NCBI GenBank assembly: GCA_963750295.1
Contig: CAVVPY010000008.1
Coordinates: 248,001 to 312,000, forward strand
Source: CAVVPY01 sp963750295
Lineage (GTDB): Bacteria; Actinomycetota; Actinomycetes; Mycobacteriales; Jatrophihabitantaceae
Reading direction: 5' to 3'
DNA length: 64,000 nt
Shown piece after piece: positions 1 to 8,829 of this stretch (its first letter is position 1; each line of letters opens with the position of its first letter). The notes below the pieces were generated by a model. That model was given only the letters and a program-made list of their open reading frames with translations, did no database searches and was not told the DNA's origin. A program made the position numbers and the translations under genes.

Positions 1-552
1 CTCGCGGTCACCGACCGCCACCACGGTGCGCACCCCGGCGGCACGGGCCGAAGTGATGCCGGCCGCGGCGTCCTCGAGCACGATCGCATCGCGGGTGTCG
101 ACGCCGACTCGCGCGGCCGCGGTGCGGTAACCCTCGGGGTCGGGCTTGCCGTGCGCCACGTCGTCGGCGGTCACCAGGACGGCCGGGGGCTCGATCCCGG
201 CCGCTGCGAGCCGGGCCAGCGCCAGTTCGCGCCGGCCCGACGTGACCACCCCCCACTCGCCGGGACCGAACTGCGCGAGCAGATCGACAGCTCCCGCGAT
301 CGCGCCGACGTGCCCCGCTGCCTCGACCTCGTACCGATCGATGCGGGCGAGCGCGTCGCTCGTCCCGCGACCGGGGACGAGGTGGGCGACGGTGTCGGCC
401 GACCGGCGCCCGTGCACCACTTTGGTCACCTCGTCCGGGTCGAAACCCAGCTCGCCCGCCCAGCGGGTCCATGCGGCGACGACGGCCGCGTCGGAGTCGA
501 CGAGCACCCCGTCACAGTCGAACAGCACGGCGCTGCCCCTGACCAGCCTCAC
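1..552 (-). CDS. HAD-family sugar phosphatase / phosphoglucomutase-like, C-terminus cut by window edge
   Basis: A haloacid-dehalogenase hydrolase of the beta-phosphoglucomutase/sugar phosphatase type. Seen: motif I FDCDG with the nucleophile and acid Asp at residues 12 and 14, motif II TS at 104-105, the motif III lysine in GKPDPE at 135-140, and motif IV LEDA at 159-162. The region between motifs I and II fits an alpha-helical cap of subfamily I. 184 codons are visible; the family is usually 210-230 aa, so roughly 30-40 residues lie outside the window. The GTG start overlaps the stop of the upstream dehydrogenase (GTGA), so the two are probably translationally coupled. The substrate cannot be read from the sequence; small phosphorylated sugars or 2-phosphoglycolate are typical for the family. 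Confidence 0.88.
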   Translation of the reverse strand, partial: MRLVRGSAVLFDCDGVLVDSDAAVVAAWTRWAGELGFDPDEVTKVVHGRRSADTVAHLVPGRGTSDALARIDRYEVEAAGHVGAIAGAVDLLAQFGPGEWGVVTSGRRELALARLAAAGIEPPAVLVTADDVAHGKPDPEGYRTAAARVGVDTRDAIVLEDAAAGITSARAAGVRTVVAVGDRE

Positions 553-1574
553 GACACCGGTCGGTTGCGGTAGCGACCGACGAGCTCGCGCGTCGCGACC
601 TGCATGCGTACCGGCGGCAGGCCCCGTGCGATCAGGGTCAGGTCATCGAGCACCATCGAGCCGACGTCGTGAAAGGCCTGCGGGATCGCCCCGGCCCGAT
701 GCGGTGAGAGCACCAGTCCCTCGATCGAGCGCGCTCGGTGCTCGCGCGGCATCGGCTCGTCCGGCCACACGTCGACGGCTGCGAGCAACCGGCCGTCCGC
801 GGCGCGGTCCAGCATGGCGTCGAAATCCACGATCGGTGCCCGGCTGACGAGCACGAGCCTGCTACCCGCGGGCAGCAGGTCGAACTCGCGCGCGCCGAGC
901 AACCGCTCCGACTCCGCAGTGACCGTCGCGAGCACGAACACGAACCGGCTCGACCGCAACAGGTCGTCGAGCGGAACCGGTTCGACGCCGTGCGAGCGCA
1001 ACACTGCCTCCGGTAGCCACGGGTCGTAGGCGCGCACGCGGCAGCGGAACGGGTCCAGCAACGGACGCAACGCACGACCGAGGTTGCCGAAGCCGACGAA
1101 GCCGACGTCGCAACCGCTCAACAGCACCGAACCAGCGTTCGCCGCTGCGACGTAGCCTTCGCGACCGGCGCGGAATGCTCGGTCCTGCCAGGTGATCCCC
1201 CTCGCCAGGTCGAGCGCCAGCCCGAGCGCGAACTCGGCGACGGCCTGCCCGTAGGCCGGGCCGCACCCCAGCACCTGGATGCCCCGCTCGAAGCACCGCG
1301 CGTAATCGACGTTCGGGTAGAAGTTCCCCTCGACGTTGAGGACAGCACGCAGCAGCGGCGCCGCATCCAGGCGTGCCGCGGGCAGGTCCGGCTGCCCGAC
1401 GATGGCCCACGCCCGTGGGAGCACTTCCTCGAGCCGCCCGGGCATGCCTTCGAGATCGAGCACCTCGAAACTCGCGTCCAGCGCTGCGCGGACGTCCGCC
1501 GTGAACATCCGCGCACCCGACTGCGGTTCCGGCGTCAGGACGACCACCGGACGTTGCGCGCCGGGAGAGGTCAT
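549..1574 (-). CDS. D-isomer-specific 2-hydroxyacid dehydrogenase
   Basis: An NAD(P)-dependent 2-hydroxyacid dehydrogenase of 341 aa. Seen: Rossmann motif GFGNLG at 161-166, catalytic Arg in VSRAP (245), Glu in WPDEP (273) and His in SPHRAG (292), in the usual family order. The N-terminal catalytic half is divergent, so phosphoglycerate dehydrogenase, glyoxylate reductase or another 2-ketoacid reductase are all possible. The ATG at 1574 was chosen because AGGAGG lies 9 nt upstream; an ATG at 1583 sits directly on that site. It heads a two-gene operon with the HAD phosphatase and is divergent from the molybdenum hydroxylase operon, with about 90 bp between starts. That layout suggests shared control, but a metabolic link is inference. 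Confidence 0.85.
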   Translation of the reverse strand: MTSPGAQRPVVVLTPEPQSGARMFTADVRAALDASFEVLDLEGMPGRLEEVLPRAWAIVGQPDLPAARLDAAPLLRAVLNVEGNFYPNVDYARCFERGIQVLGCGPAYGQAVAEFALGLALDLARGITWQDRAFRAGREGYVAAANAGSVLLSGCDVGFVGFGNLGRALRPLLDPFRCRVRAYDPWLPEAVLRSHGVEPVPLDDLLRSSRFVFVLATVTAESERLLGAREFDLLPAGSRLVLVSRAPIVDFDAMLDRAADGRLLAAVDVWPDEPMPREHRARSIEGLVLSPHRAGAIPQAFHDVGSMVLDDLTLIARGLPPVRMQVATRELVGRYRNRPVS

Positions 1575-1664
1575 GGCTGGCATCCTCCTCCTGCCGGTGC
1601 GCATCCCGATCACCTCACCGGATACGTTGCATCGAGGACACCACCCGCGGGAACGGAGGTCGGC

Positions 1665-3953
1665 GTGAGCATCCTGGGCACCCGGGTCGTGCGGGTCGAG
1701 GACCCGAAGCTGATCACGTCAGGCGGTGTCTACACCGACGATCTGCAGACAGGCGACCTGACCGGTGCCGCGTTCCTGACGCTCGTGCGCTCGCCGATCG
1801 CGCACGCCCGCATCACCAGCGTCGACACCTCTGCCGCACTGGCCGCCCCCGGCGTGCTCGGCGTGTGGACCAACGAGGACCTGGCCGATCTCGCGCCGAT
1901 CGCACCGGCGTCCAGGGCGGTGAACAAGGCAATGATCCGGCCCTGGCTCGCCGACCAGGTCGTGCGCTTCGTCGGGGAGCCGATCGCGGCCGTGCTCACC
2001 GAGACCCGCGAGCAGGGCGAGGACGCGATCGAGTTGGTCGAGGTCGACTTCGATCCGCTGCCTGCCGTGATCGGAGCAGGACGCGCGGCCTCCGACGACG
2101 TGCTGCTGTTCCCCGATGCGGGGACGAACGTCGCCGTCCGGTTCGGCCGGGCCGAGCCCGACGACTTCTTCGCCGGCTGCGAGGTTGTCGTGCGGCAAGC
2201 GGTCGTGAACCAGCGCCTGGCGGCCGTACCCCTGGAACCGCGCGCCGCAGCCGCGAGCTGGGACCCGGACGGACGGGTCACGCTCTGGTGCTCGAACCAG
2301 AACGCGCAGGCCGTGCAGCGCACCGTCGCCGGGTGGCTCGGACTGGCCGTTGACCGCGTGCACGTCAAGACCGCGGACGTCGGCGGCGGCTTCGGCGCCA
2401 AGATCGGCGCGGACCCTGAGTTCGCCCTGGTCGCCACGCTCGCCCAGCGCAGCGGCCGGGCCGTCCGCTGGGCCGAGACCCGGTCAGAGAGCATGACCGG
2501 CCTGGTACACGGACGCGGCCAGCAGCAGGTGGTCGCCGTCGGCGGGACCCGCGCCGGCCGCGTCCTTGCCTACTCGCTGCAGGTCGACCAGGACGCGGGC
2601 GCCTACCCGCGCCTGGGTGCGTTGCTGCCCGCCCTCACGCTGATGATGGCTCCCGGCGTCTACGACATCGCCAAGGTGAGCGGGTACGCGCGAAGTGTCG
2701 TCACGAACACCACGTCGATCGGCGCGTATCGCGGTGCGGGGCGGCCCGAGGCGACCGCGGCGATCGAGCGCGGAATGGACCTGTTCGCCGCAGAGATCGG
2801 GATGGACCCGGCCCAGGTGCGCCGCCTCAACCTGATGGCGCCCTTCGACCAGGCGCGGCCGAACGGATCGGGAGCGACCTACGACAGCGGCGACTACAGT
2901 GGCGCACTCGACGCGGTCCTCCAGGCCGCCGACTACGCCGGACTGCGGGCCGAGCAGCAGCGCCGCCGCGCAGCCGGTGACACCCGCCAACTCGGTCTCG
3001 GCCTGTCGGTCTACGTCGAGATCACCGGTGCCGGGCCGGACGGGCCGACCGAGGACGCAGACGTGGAAGTGCACCCGGACGGCACCGTCACCGTCCTGAC
3101 CGGGACGTCGCCGCATGGGCAGGGCCACGCGACTGCATGGGCGATGATCGTCAGCGACCAGCTCGGCATACCGGTGGAGCGAATCACCGTCGTGCACGGC
3201 GACACCGATCTCGTGCCGAGCGGTGGCGGCACCCTCGGCAGCCGCAGCCTGCAGCAAGGCGGGGCGGCCGTGCACCAGGCCTCGGTCGAGCTGGTCGAGC
3301 TGGCCCGCACGCGCGCCGCCGCCGTCCTGGAAGCCAATCCGGACGACCTGCGGGTGGATCTCGACGCTGCGGCGCTCGTCGTGGTCGGTACCGACCGCGG
3401 CGTGCGCTTCGCCGACCTGGCCGCCGAAGCTCGGCTGGCCGTGCACACGACGTTCACCGCCGGGGCACCGACCTTCCCGTTCGGCGCACACCTCGCGGTC
3501 GTCGAGGTCGACACCGGCACCGGGAAGGCCGAGCTGGTCCGCATCGTCACCGTGGACGACGCCGGCCGGATCCTGAATCCGCTGTTGGCCGAAGGGCAGC
3601 GGCACGGCGGTATCGCGCAGGGTGTCGCGCAGGCTCTCTACGAAGAGATGCTCTACGACGAGGACGGCAACCCGCTCACCACCACGCTGGCCGACTACCC
3701 GATCGTGTCGGCCACCGAGCTGCCCAGCTTCGACCTGCTCGACATGGCCACCGAGACGCCGATGAATCCCTTGGGAGCAAAGGGGATCGGCGAGGCCGGG
3801 ACGATCGGTGCCACGCCTGCCGTCCAGAACGCGGTCATCGACGCGGTCGCCCATCTCGGCGTACGCCACATCGACATGCCTACGGCGCCGCATCGGGTGT
3901 GGCAGGCGATCCAGGACGCGCGGGTCGACACGAAGAGCGAGGTGAGCGCATGA
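1665..3953 (+). CDS. Molybdenum hydroxylase large subunit (form II CoxL / xanthine dehydrogenase type)
   Basis: The molybdopterin-binding large subunit of a xanthine oxidase-family hydroxylase, 762 aa. Seen: the Moco-contacting VGGGFGAK at 239-246, AYRGAGR at 354-360 and the catalytic Glu in KGIGEAG (E710). AYRGAGR is the form II signature; true aerobic CO dehydrogenase (form I) has AYxCSFR with the copper-binding Cys, which is missing here. Carbon monoxide oxidation should therefore not be assumed; an aromatic heterocycle or aldehyde substrate is more likely. The GTG start follows GGAGGT by 4 nt. It is the first gene of a large-small-medium operon, joined to the FeS subunit by an ATGA overlap. 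No XdhC/CoxD-type Moco insertion chaperone is in the window. Confidence 0.92.
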   Translation: MSILGTRVVRVEDPKLITSGGVYTDDLQTGDLTGAAFLTLVRSPIAHARITSVDTSAALAAPGVLGVWTNEDLADLAPIAPASRAVNKAMIRPWLADQVVRFVGEPIAAVLTETREQGEDAIELVEVDFDPLPAVIGAGRAASDDVLLFPDAGTNVAVRFGRAEPDDFFAGCEVVVRQAVVNQRLAAVPLEPRAAAASWDPDGRVTLWCSNQNAQAVQRTVAGWLGLAVDRVHVKTADVGGGFGAKIGADPEFALVATLAQRSGRAVRWAETRSESMTGLVHGRGQQQVVAVGGTRAGRVLAYSLQVDQDAGAYPRLGALLPALTLMMAPGVYDIAKVSGYARSVVTNTTSIGAYRGAGRPEATAAIERGMDLFAAEIGMDPAQVRRLNLMAPFDQARPNGSGATYDSGDYSGALDAVLQAADYAGLRAEQQRRRAAGDTRQLGLGLSVYVEITGAGPDGPTEDADVEVHPDGTVTVLTGTSPHGQGHATAWAMIVSDQLGIPVERITVVHGDTDLVPSGGGTLGSRSLQQGGAAVHQASVELVELARTRAAAVLEANPDDLRVDLDAAALVVVGTDRGVRFADLAAEARLAVHTTFTAGAPTFPFGAHLAVVEVDTGTGKAELVRIVTVDDAGRILNPLLAEGQRHGGIAQGVAQALYEEMLYDEDGNPLTTTLADYPIVSATELPSFDLLDMATETPMNPLGAKGIGEAGTIGATPAVQNAVIDAVAHLGVRHIDMPTAPHRVWQAIQDARVDTKSEVSA

Positions 3954-4414
3954 AGGTCACCATCACGGTCAACGGCGCCGAACACAGTGCCGACGTCGAG
4001 GCGCGGACGCTGCTCGTGCACTACCTGCGCGGCCAGTGTGAGTTGCGCGCAACGAACGTCGGCTGTGACACGTCCTCGTGTGGCGCGTGCACGGTGCTGC
4101 TCGACGGGGACGCGGTGAAGAGCTGCACGATCCTTGCGGCGCAGGCCGACGGCGGCACGGTCGTGACGGTCGAGGGACTGGCCGGCGAGAACGGCGAATT
4201 GCACCCCGTCCAGGCGGCGTTCCGCGCCGAGCACGGACTGCAGTGCGGGTACTGCACTCCCGGGATGATCATGGCTGCGGTCGGGTTGCTCAAGAACCTG
4301 CCCGCACCGACCGAGCGGGAGGTCCGCGTCGGACTCGAGGGCAACCTCTGCCGCTGCACGGGCTATCACAACATCGTCAGGGCAGTGCTGGCAGCCGCCG
4401 AGGCCACCGGATGA
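3950..4414 (+). CDS. Molybdenum hydroxylase [2Fe-2S] subunit (CoxS/XdhC-type small subunit)
   Basis: The iron-sulfur subunit that carries electrons from the Mo centre to FAD. At 154 aa it has the normal length. The plant-type N-terminal [2Fe-2S] cluster ligands are Cys39, Cys44, Cys47 and Cys59 (GCDTSSCGAC then SC). The C-terminal cluster uses Cys99 and Cys102 (CGYC) and Cys134 and Cys136 (LCRCTGY). All eight ligands are present. Its ATG overlaps the large-subunit stop, and its own stop overlaps the ATG of the FAD subunit, both as ATGA. This is consistent with equimolar production of the three subunits. Confidence 0.95.
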   Translation: MKVTITVNGAEHSADVEARTLLVHYLRGQCELRATNVGCDTSSCGACTVLLDGDAVKSCTILAAQADGGTVVTVEGLAGENGELHPVQAAFRAEHGLQCGYCTPGMIMAAVGLLKNLPAPTEREVRVGLEGNLCRCTGYHNIVRAVLAAAEATG

Positions 4415-5226
4415 TCCCCGCGCAGTTCGACTACGTCCGGGCCGGGACGGCCGAGGATGCGGTGCGATTGCTCGGCGAACTGGGCGAGGACGCGAAGCTG
4501 CTAGCGGGCGGCCATTCGCTGCTACCACTGATGAAACTGCGCTTCGCCGTGCCGAGCACGCTGATCGACATCACTCGGATCGACGGCTTGCGCTACATCC
4601 GGGTCGATGGCGACGAGCTCGCCGTCGGCGCGCTGACCCGGCACCGTGATCTCGAGGCATCCGAGCTGGTCGCTGCACAGCTGCCCCTGGTTGCGACCGT
4701 CGCGGCGCAGGTCGGCGACCCGCAGGTGCGGGCGCGGGGCACGCTCGGCGGGACGCTCGCACACGGGGACGCGGCCTCGGACCTGCCGACCGCTGCGCTC
4801 GCGCTCGATGCCACGATCGTGGTGCTCGGCCCGCACGGTCAGCGGGGCATCGCCGCCGGCGACTTCTTCCAGGGCATGTTCACGACCGCGCTCGAACCGG
4901 ACGAGGTGATCACCGAGATCCGGTTCCCGCGGTTGCCGGGCCAGGCCTGGGGTTATGAGAAGTTCACCCGCCGCGCCAATGACTGGCCGATCGTGGCCGT
5001 CGCCGCCGTCGCCGGTCGGGTGGCACTGGCCAACTGCGGGCCGACGGTGCTGCGGGCAACCAGCACCGAGCGGGCGCTGGCCGAGGGTGCGTCGATCGCC
5101 GAAGCGGCGAGCGTTGCGGATGCCGAGGCCCATCCGTCCGCCGACATGCACGGCGGCGTCGACTACCGGCGCCACTTGATCCGGGTGCTCACCGAACGCG
5201 CATTGCGGTCCGCAGTGGGTACGTAG
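4411..5226 (+). CDS. Molybdenum hydroxylase FAD-binding subunit (CoxM type)
   Basis: The flavoprotein subunit that receives electrons from the FeS subunit and passes them to the final acceptor. It has 271 aa, somewhat short of the usual 280-300. Seen: the FAD-binding AGGHSLLP at 32-39 and TLGGTLAHGDAASD at 111-124, both diagnostic of the PCMH-type FAD domain, followed by a CO dehydrogenase flavoprotein C-terminal domain. The gene overlaps its neighbours at both ends; its TAG shares one base with the GTG of the acyl-CoA dehydrogenase. The natural electron acceptor cannot be deduced. Confidence 0.93.
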   Translation: MIPAQFDYVRAGTAEDAVRLLGELGEDAKLLAGGHSLLPLMKLRFAVPSTLIDITRIDGLRYIRVDGDELAVGALTRHRDLEASELVAAQLPLVATVAAQVGDPQVRARGTLGGTLAHGDAASDLPTAALALDATIVVLGPHGQRGIAAGDFFQGMFTTALEPDEVITEIRFPRLPGQAWGYEKFTRRANDWPIVAVAAVAGRVALANCGPTVLRATSTERALAEGASIAEAASVADAEAHPSADMHGGVDYRRHLIRVLTERALRSAVGT

Positions 5227-6404
5227 TGCTGTCGCCGGAGGAGCAGGCGGTGATCGCCACCGTCCATGACTTCGTCGAGCGAGCGGTGAAACCGGCGGTC
5301 CGTCCGCTCGAACAGGCAGGGACGCATCCGGTCGAGCTCATCGAGCAGATGAAGCGGCTCGGCGTGTTCGGCCTCGCGATCGACGAGCCGTGGGGCGCGA
5401 CGAAGGTGTCCACCGAGTGTTACGTACACGTCACCGAGGAACTCGCGCGAGGGTGGATGAGCCTGGCCGGCGCGATGGGCGGTCACACGGTCGTCGCGAA
5501 GTTGATCACCCAGTTCGGCACGCCGGCCCAGCGCGATCGCTGGCTGCTCAGGATGGCGACGGGAGAGGTTCGCGCCACGATGGCGCTCACCGAGCCGAGC
5601 GGCGGATCGGATCTGCAGGCCATGCGGACGACTGCGCGCGCGGACGCAGCCGGCTACCTGCTCGACGGGACCAAGACCTGGATCACCAATGCCCGGCGAT
5701 CGCAGCTGCTCGCGGTGCTGTGCAAGACCGATCCCGACGCCGAGCCCCGGCACACGGGCATGAGCATCCTGCTCGTCGAGCAACTGCCCGGCGTGAGCGT
5801 CGGTCCCGACCTACCCAAGCTGGGCTATCGCGGGGTCGAGAGCTGCGAGGTCGCCTTCGACAGCGTCCGCCTCGGTCACGACGCGCTGCTCGGCGGCGTC
5901 GAGGGCGTCGGCTTCGCGCAGATGATGCGCGGCCTCGAGATCGGACGGATCCAGGTCGCCGCTCGCGCCCTCGGCGTCGGCCGGGCGGCGTTCGAGGACT
6001 CGCTCGCCTATGCGCAGGAGCGCACCAGTTTCGGCGTCCCGATCTGGCGGCACCAGTCGGTCGGCAACCTGCTCGCGGACATGGCGACGAAGCTGACTGC
6101 GGCACGACAACTCGTCCTGCACGCGGCGCAGTGCTACGACAGCGGTGAGCGCGCGGACCTCGAGGCCGGCATGGCGAAACTGTTCGCGTCCGAGACCGCG
6201 ATGGAATGCGCATTGTCGGCCCTGCGCATCCACGGGGGGAACGGCTATTCGACGGACTTCGACGTCGAACGCTACTTCCGGGACGCGCCGCTGATGATCG
6301 TCGGCGAGGGCACGAACGAGATCCAGCGCTCGGTCATCGCCGAGCAACTCGTCCGGCGCGCCACGCCCGGCGACGCTCACCGAAGATTTCCTAAACACTT
6401 TTAG
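5226..6404 (+). CDS. Acyl-CoA dehydrogenase family protein
   Basis: An FAD-dependent acyl-CoA dehydrogenase of 392 aa. Seen: the substrate/FAD motif TEPSGGSD at 122-129, helical C-terminal domain and the EGTNEIQ motif whose Glu361 is the expected catalytic base. The GTG start shares a base with the preceding stop, so the gene belongs to the hydroxylase operon. In-operon placement suggests that a ring- or side-chain-hydroxylated carboxylic acid is processed as a CoA thioester, but no CoA ligase or hydratase is adjacent, so the pathway is unknown. No strong ribosome binding site is visible, consistent with translational coupling. Confidence 0.9.
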   Translation: MLSPEEQAVIATVHDFVERAVKPAVRPLEQAGTHPVELIEQMKRLGVFGLAIDEPWGATKVSTECYVHVTEELARGWMSLAGAMGGHTVVAKLITQFGTPAQRDRWLLRMATGEVRATMALTEPSGGSDLQAMRTTARADAAGYLLDGTKTWITNARRSQLLAVLCKTDPDAEPRHTGMSILLVEQLPGVSVGPDLPKLGYRGVESCEVAFDSVRLGHDALLGGVEGVGFAQMMRGLEIGRIQVAARALGVGRAAFEDSLAYAQERTSFGVPIWRHQSVGNLLADMATKLTAARQLVLHAAQCYDSGERADLEAGMAKLFASETAMECALSALRIHGGNGYSTDFDVERYFRDAPLMIVGEGTNEIQRSVIAEQLVRRATPGDAHRRFPKHF

Positions 6405-6424
6405 TCATTCCGAATGTAAGCTCA

Positions 6425-7624
6425 ATGTTTGATGCCGCGGCCATCGACTTTGGGGGGTCGACCGTGACAATCGTTGCTGAGACCGAACCGGACACGTCCT
6501 ACGATCGCTTTGCCCGAATCGTGAAAGATGCGCTGTCGGTTCCGGTGGCTTTCGTGGACTTTGCGGGGAATGGCGCTGTCGGCGGCAGTAGTGATCCGAC
6601 GCCGGCTGTAGCGCTGAGCGAGCCCCGACACCACCATCGTTGGGTACCGCTGGTGAATTCGCTGCGCACACGGGTCGTGGCTGATCGGCGCGAACTGGTT
6701 GTCACCGATGCTCGCGACGACGTCCGGATAACGAGCGACATCACCGTCGACGGCGTGGACCTGATCGCGTACGTGGCCTACCCGTTGCACGACCTGCGGG
6801 GTCGCACGGTCGGTGCGATCTGTGCGATCGACTCGCGGCCGAGGACGTGGACCGAGGTAGAACTTCGGGTGCTGGAGGATGTGGCCAGCGCCTGTTCTGC
6901 CGAGCTTGCCCTGCGTGAATCGCAGGCGGCGCTGTCGCGCTCGTATGAGCGGTTGACCCTGTTCGCCGGTCAGGTCAGCCACGACCTGAAAGCTCCCCTG
7001 ACGGCGATCATCGGGTTCGTCGAACTGCTCGGCGCGGAGATCGGCAGGCAGGATCTCGGCCCGAAGGCAAGTGGCTACATCGACCGGTGTTCGGCGTCCG
7101 GGCGACGGATGCTGGACACCATCGACGAACTGCTGGAGTTCGCCGCCATCGGTACGCCGCTTCAGGCCCGTCCGGTGTCACTCGACGAGGTCATGCCGTC
7201 GGTGCTCGAGGACGTCGCGGCTGACCTGGCCGGCGCCGATGTCGTGTGGTCGGGAGTGGACGTGCCCGCCGATCCGCTGCAACTGCGGCTGCTGCTGCAG
7301 AACCTGATCGGGAACGCCTTGAAATACCGGCGCGGGGATCGCCAGTGCACCGTCTGCGTCAGCAGCGCCGAACAGTTCGGCCACATCGAATTGCGCATCG
7401 CCGACAACGGAACCGGCATCCCGGCTCACCGCCGCGCCGAGGTGGTGCAACCACTGGTACGGCTGCGGCGCGACGTGCCTGGTTCCGGGCTCGGGCTGGC
7501 TACCTGCGACCGCATCGTCACGGCGCACCACGGCGTGCTCCAGCTCAGCGATACCCCCGGCGGCGGAACCACCGTGACCGTCCACCTGCCGGCGACACCG
7601 CGGGTGTCAGCTCGAAAATCTTGA
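6425..7624 (+). CDS. Soluble GAF-domain sensor histidine kinase (orphan)
   Basis: A 399-aa kinase without membrane segments. Domain order: GAF-like sensor (about 20-160), short linker, HisKA with the phospho-acceptor in VSHDLKAPL (His186), then HATPase_c with the N box NLIGNALKY, G1 DNGTGIP and G2 GSGLGLA. All catalytic motifs are intact. No response regulator lies next to it. Only 20 nt separate it from the upstream dehydrogenase, but that stretch is unusually AT-rich for this window and may hold its own promoter. The 3' end runs 80 bp into the convergent oxidoreductase gene at 7545-8063, so the two mRNAs would be complementary there. The ligand of the GAF domain is unknown. Confidence 0.88.
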   Translation: MFDAAAIDFGGSTVTIVAETEPDTSYDRFARIVKDALSVPVAFVDFAGNGAVGGSSDPTPAVALSEPRHHHRWVPLVNSLRTRVVADRRELVVTDARDDVRITSDITVDGVDLIAYVAYPLHDLRGRTVGAICAIDSRPRTWTEVELRVLEDVASACSAELALRESQAALSRSYERLTLFAGQVSHDLKAPLTAIIGFVELLGAEIGRQDLGPKASGYIDRCSASGRRMLDTIDELLEFAAIGTPLQARPVSLDEVMPSVLEDVAADLAGADVVWSGVDVPADPLQLRLLLQNLIGNALKYRRGDRQCTVCVSSAEQFGHIELRIADNGTGIPAHRRAEVVQPLVRLRRDVPGSGLGLATCDRIVTAHHGVLQLSDTPGGGTTVTVHLPATPRVSARKS

Positions 7625-8063
7625 TCGTGCGCGCGGTGCGCTGCTCGTAGCGGGCGTAGTTGGGCCAGGTCTCGGTCAGGTGTTCCCACGCCGCGGCTCG
7701 CTCGGCACCGTCGAGCCGGCGGGCGGTGAAGGCGACCGTCACCCCGGCGATGCGCAGCTCACCGGCCTGGGCGGCCTCCAGGTTGCGAACCCACAACGGC
7801 TCGTCGGGGCGGCCGAAGTTCGACCCGGCAACCAGGTACGACGCGCCCCGGGGCACGGTGAGCAACGGTGTCGAGCGCGGGAGTCCGGTCTTGCGACCGA
7901 CGACGGTCAGCCTCAGGTTCGGCAGGCCGGCCACGTCGAGCAACGTCACCCGTCCCCTCGTCAGGCGCTGCAGCCGGGTGTCCACCCAGACGATCTGCGG
8001 GAGCAGCTTAGGCAGCCACGAGATCCCCCCGATCCGGATCGCAAGCGGCGTGAGCAGTCCCAT
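7545..8063 (-). CDS. Nitroreductase-family deazaflavin (F420)-dependent oxidoreductase, Ddn-like
   Basis: A 172-aa member of the Ddn/FDOR-B-like family that uses cofactor F420. Seen: the characteristic core VVGRKTGLPRSTPLL, followed by SYLVAGSNFGRPDEPLW and WVRNLEA, which is the standard order. It starts at an ATG after a hydrophobic N-terminus. The last 15-20 residues extend past the usual family end (about IKIFELTP) and are arginine-rich; this tail is what overlaps the kinase gene. The natural substrate is unknown; family members reduce quinones and other activated double bonds. Confidence 0.87.
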   Translation of the reverse strand: MGLLTPLAIRIGGISWLPKLLPQIVWVDTRLQRLTRGRVTLLDVAGLPNLRLTVVGRKTGLPRSTPLLTVPRGASYLVAGSNFGRPDEPLWVRNLEAAQAGELRIAGVTVAFTARRLDGAERAAAWEHLTETWPNYARYEQRTARTIKIFELTPAVSPAGGRSRWFRRRGYR

Positions 8064-8109
8064 GGCGCCAGATCCTAGGAAGCGACCGGCCCCGATGCGC
8101 GCCGAGCGG

Positions 8110-8829
8110 TCAACTCACCTCGGGCAGGCCCGGCTCCATCTGCCGCTCGAGTTGGTGCAGGTAGGCCGCGAAGCCCTCCGGCGCGCGCCCCTCGCGACGG
8201 GTGCTGGTCAGCACCGGGACGGCGCCCGTGCGCACGATGCACAAGCGGCGCAGCGCCTCGGCCCGGGTGACGAGATCGGCGTCCTCGTGCGCACGGAGGT
8301 CGCGCCAGCCACCGACCGCCAGGTAGGCGGCGGCCGAAATGCCGAGGTTGGCGCCGTGGACGTGCCGGTGCCCGTCGGCGAGATTGTGCGCTCGGGCCCA
8401 GGTCCGGGCGACGGTGGCAGGCAGGCCGGCTGACGGGCGCACCGTCCCGACCACGAGATCCGCGCCCCGGCCGGCCAGCCCCAGCATGACCGTCAGCCAG
8501 TCGTGCGGGACTCGCGAGTCGGCATCGGTGTTCGCCAGCCAGAGCTCACGCGGGTCCGGGCAGGTCTCGATGGCGTGTGCCGCGCCGAGCCGGCGGGCCG
8601 TCCCGACACAGCGTCCGCTGCTGGTCACCGGGCGAACGTGCGGGAAGGCAGCGACCACCTCGGCCGTGCGGTCGCGGCAGTCGTCCAGGACGACGACCGT
8701 CCTCACCTGCACCCGGCCCCAGCTCACGGCGTGCACGTGCATGCGGGCGACGTCCACCGCCGTCAGACAGCCGCCGAGCTCGGCCTCCTCGTCGGCAGCC
8801 GGGACGACGACGGCCACGCGGGTGATCAC
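8110..8829 (-). CDS. Family 2 glycosyltransferase
   Basis: A 239-aa GT2-like GT-A enzyme. Seen: the N-terminal strand RVAVVVPAADEE of the nucleotide-sugar fold, VVVLDDCRDRT, and a DxD-like DAD at 102-104 in LANTDADSRVP that should bind the metal and nucleotide sugar. No membrane segments, so it is probably cytosolic. Its GTG start overlaps the stop of the PIG-L/methyltransferase gene (GTGA); it is the last gene of a three-gene operon. Donor and acceptor sugars are not predictable. Confidence 0.88.
   Translation of the reverse strand: MITRVAVVVPAADEEAELGGCLTAVDVARMHVHAVSWGRVQVRTVVVLDDCRDRTAEVVAAFPHVRPVTSSGRCVGTARRLGAAHAIETCPDPRELWLANTDADSRVPHDWLTVMLGLAGRGADLVVGTVRPSAGLPATVARTWARAHNLADGHRHVHGANLGISAAAYLAVGGWRDLRAHEDADLVTRAEALRRLCIVRTGAVPVLTSTRREGRAPEGFAAYLHQLERQMEPGLPEVS

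Noticed and set aside
1665..5226. Aerobic CO dehydrogenase (CoxLSM)
   Set aside because: The large subunit has AYRGAGR, not the copper-site AYxCSFR of form I enzymes.
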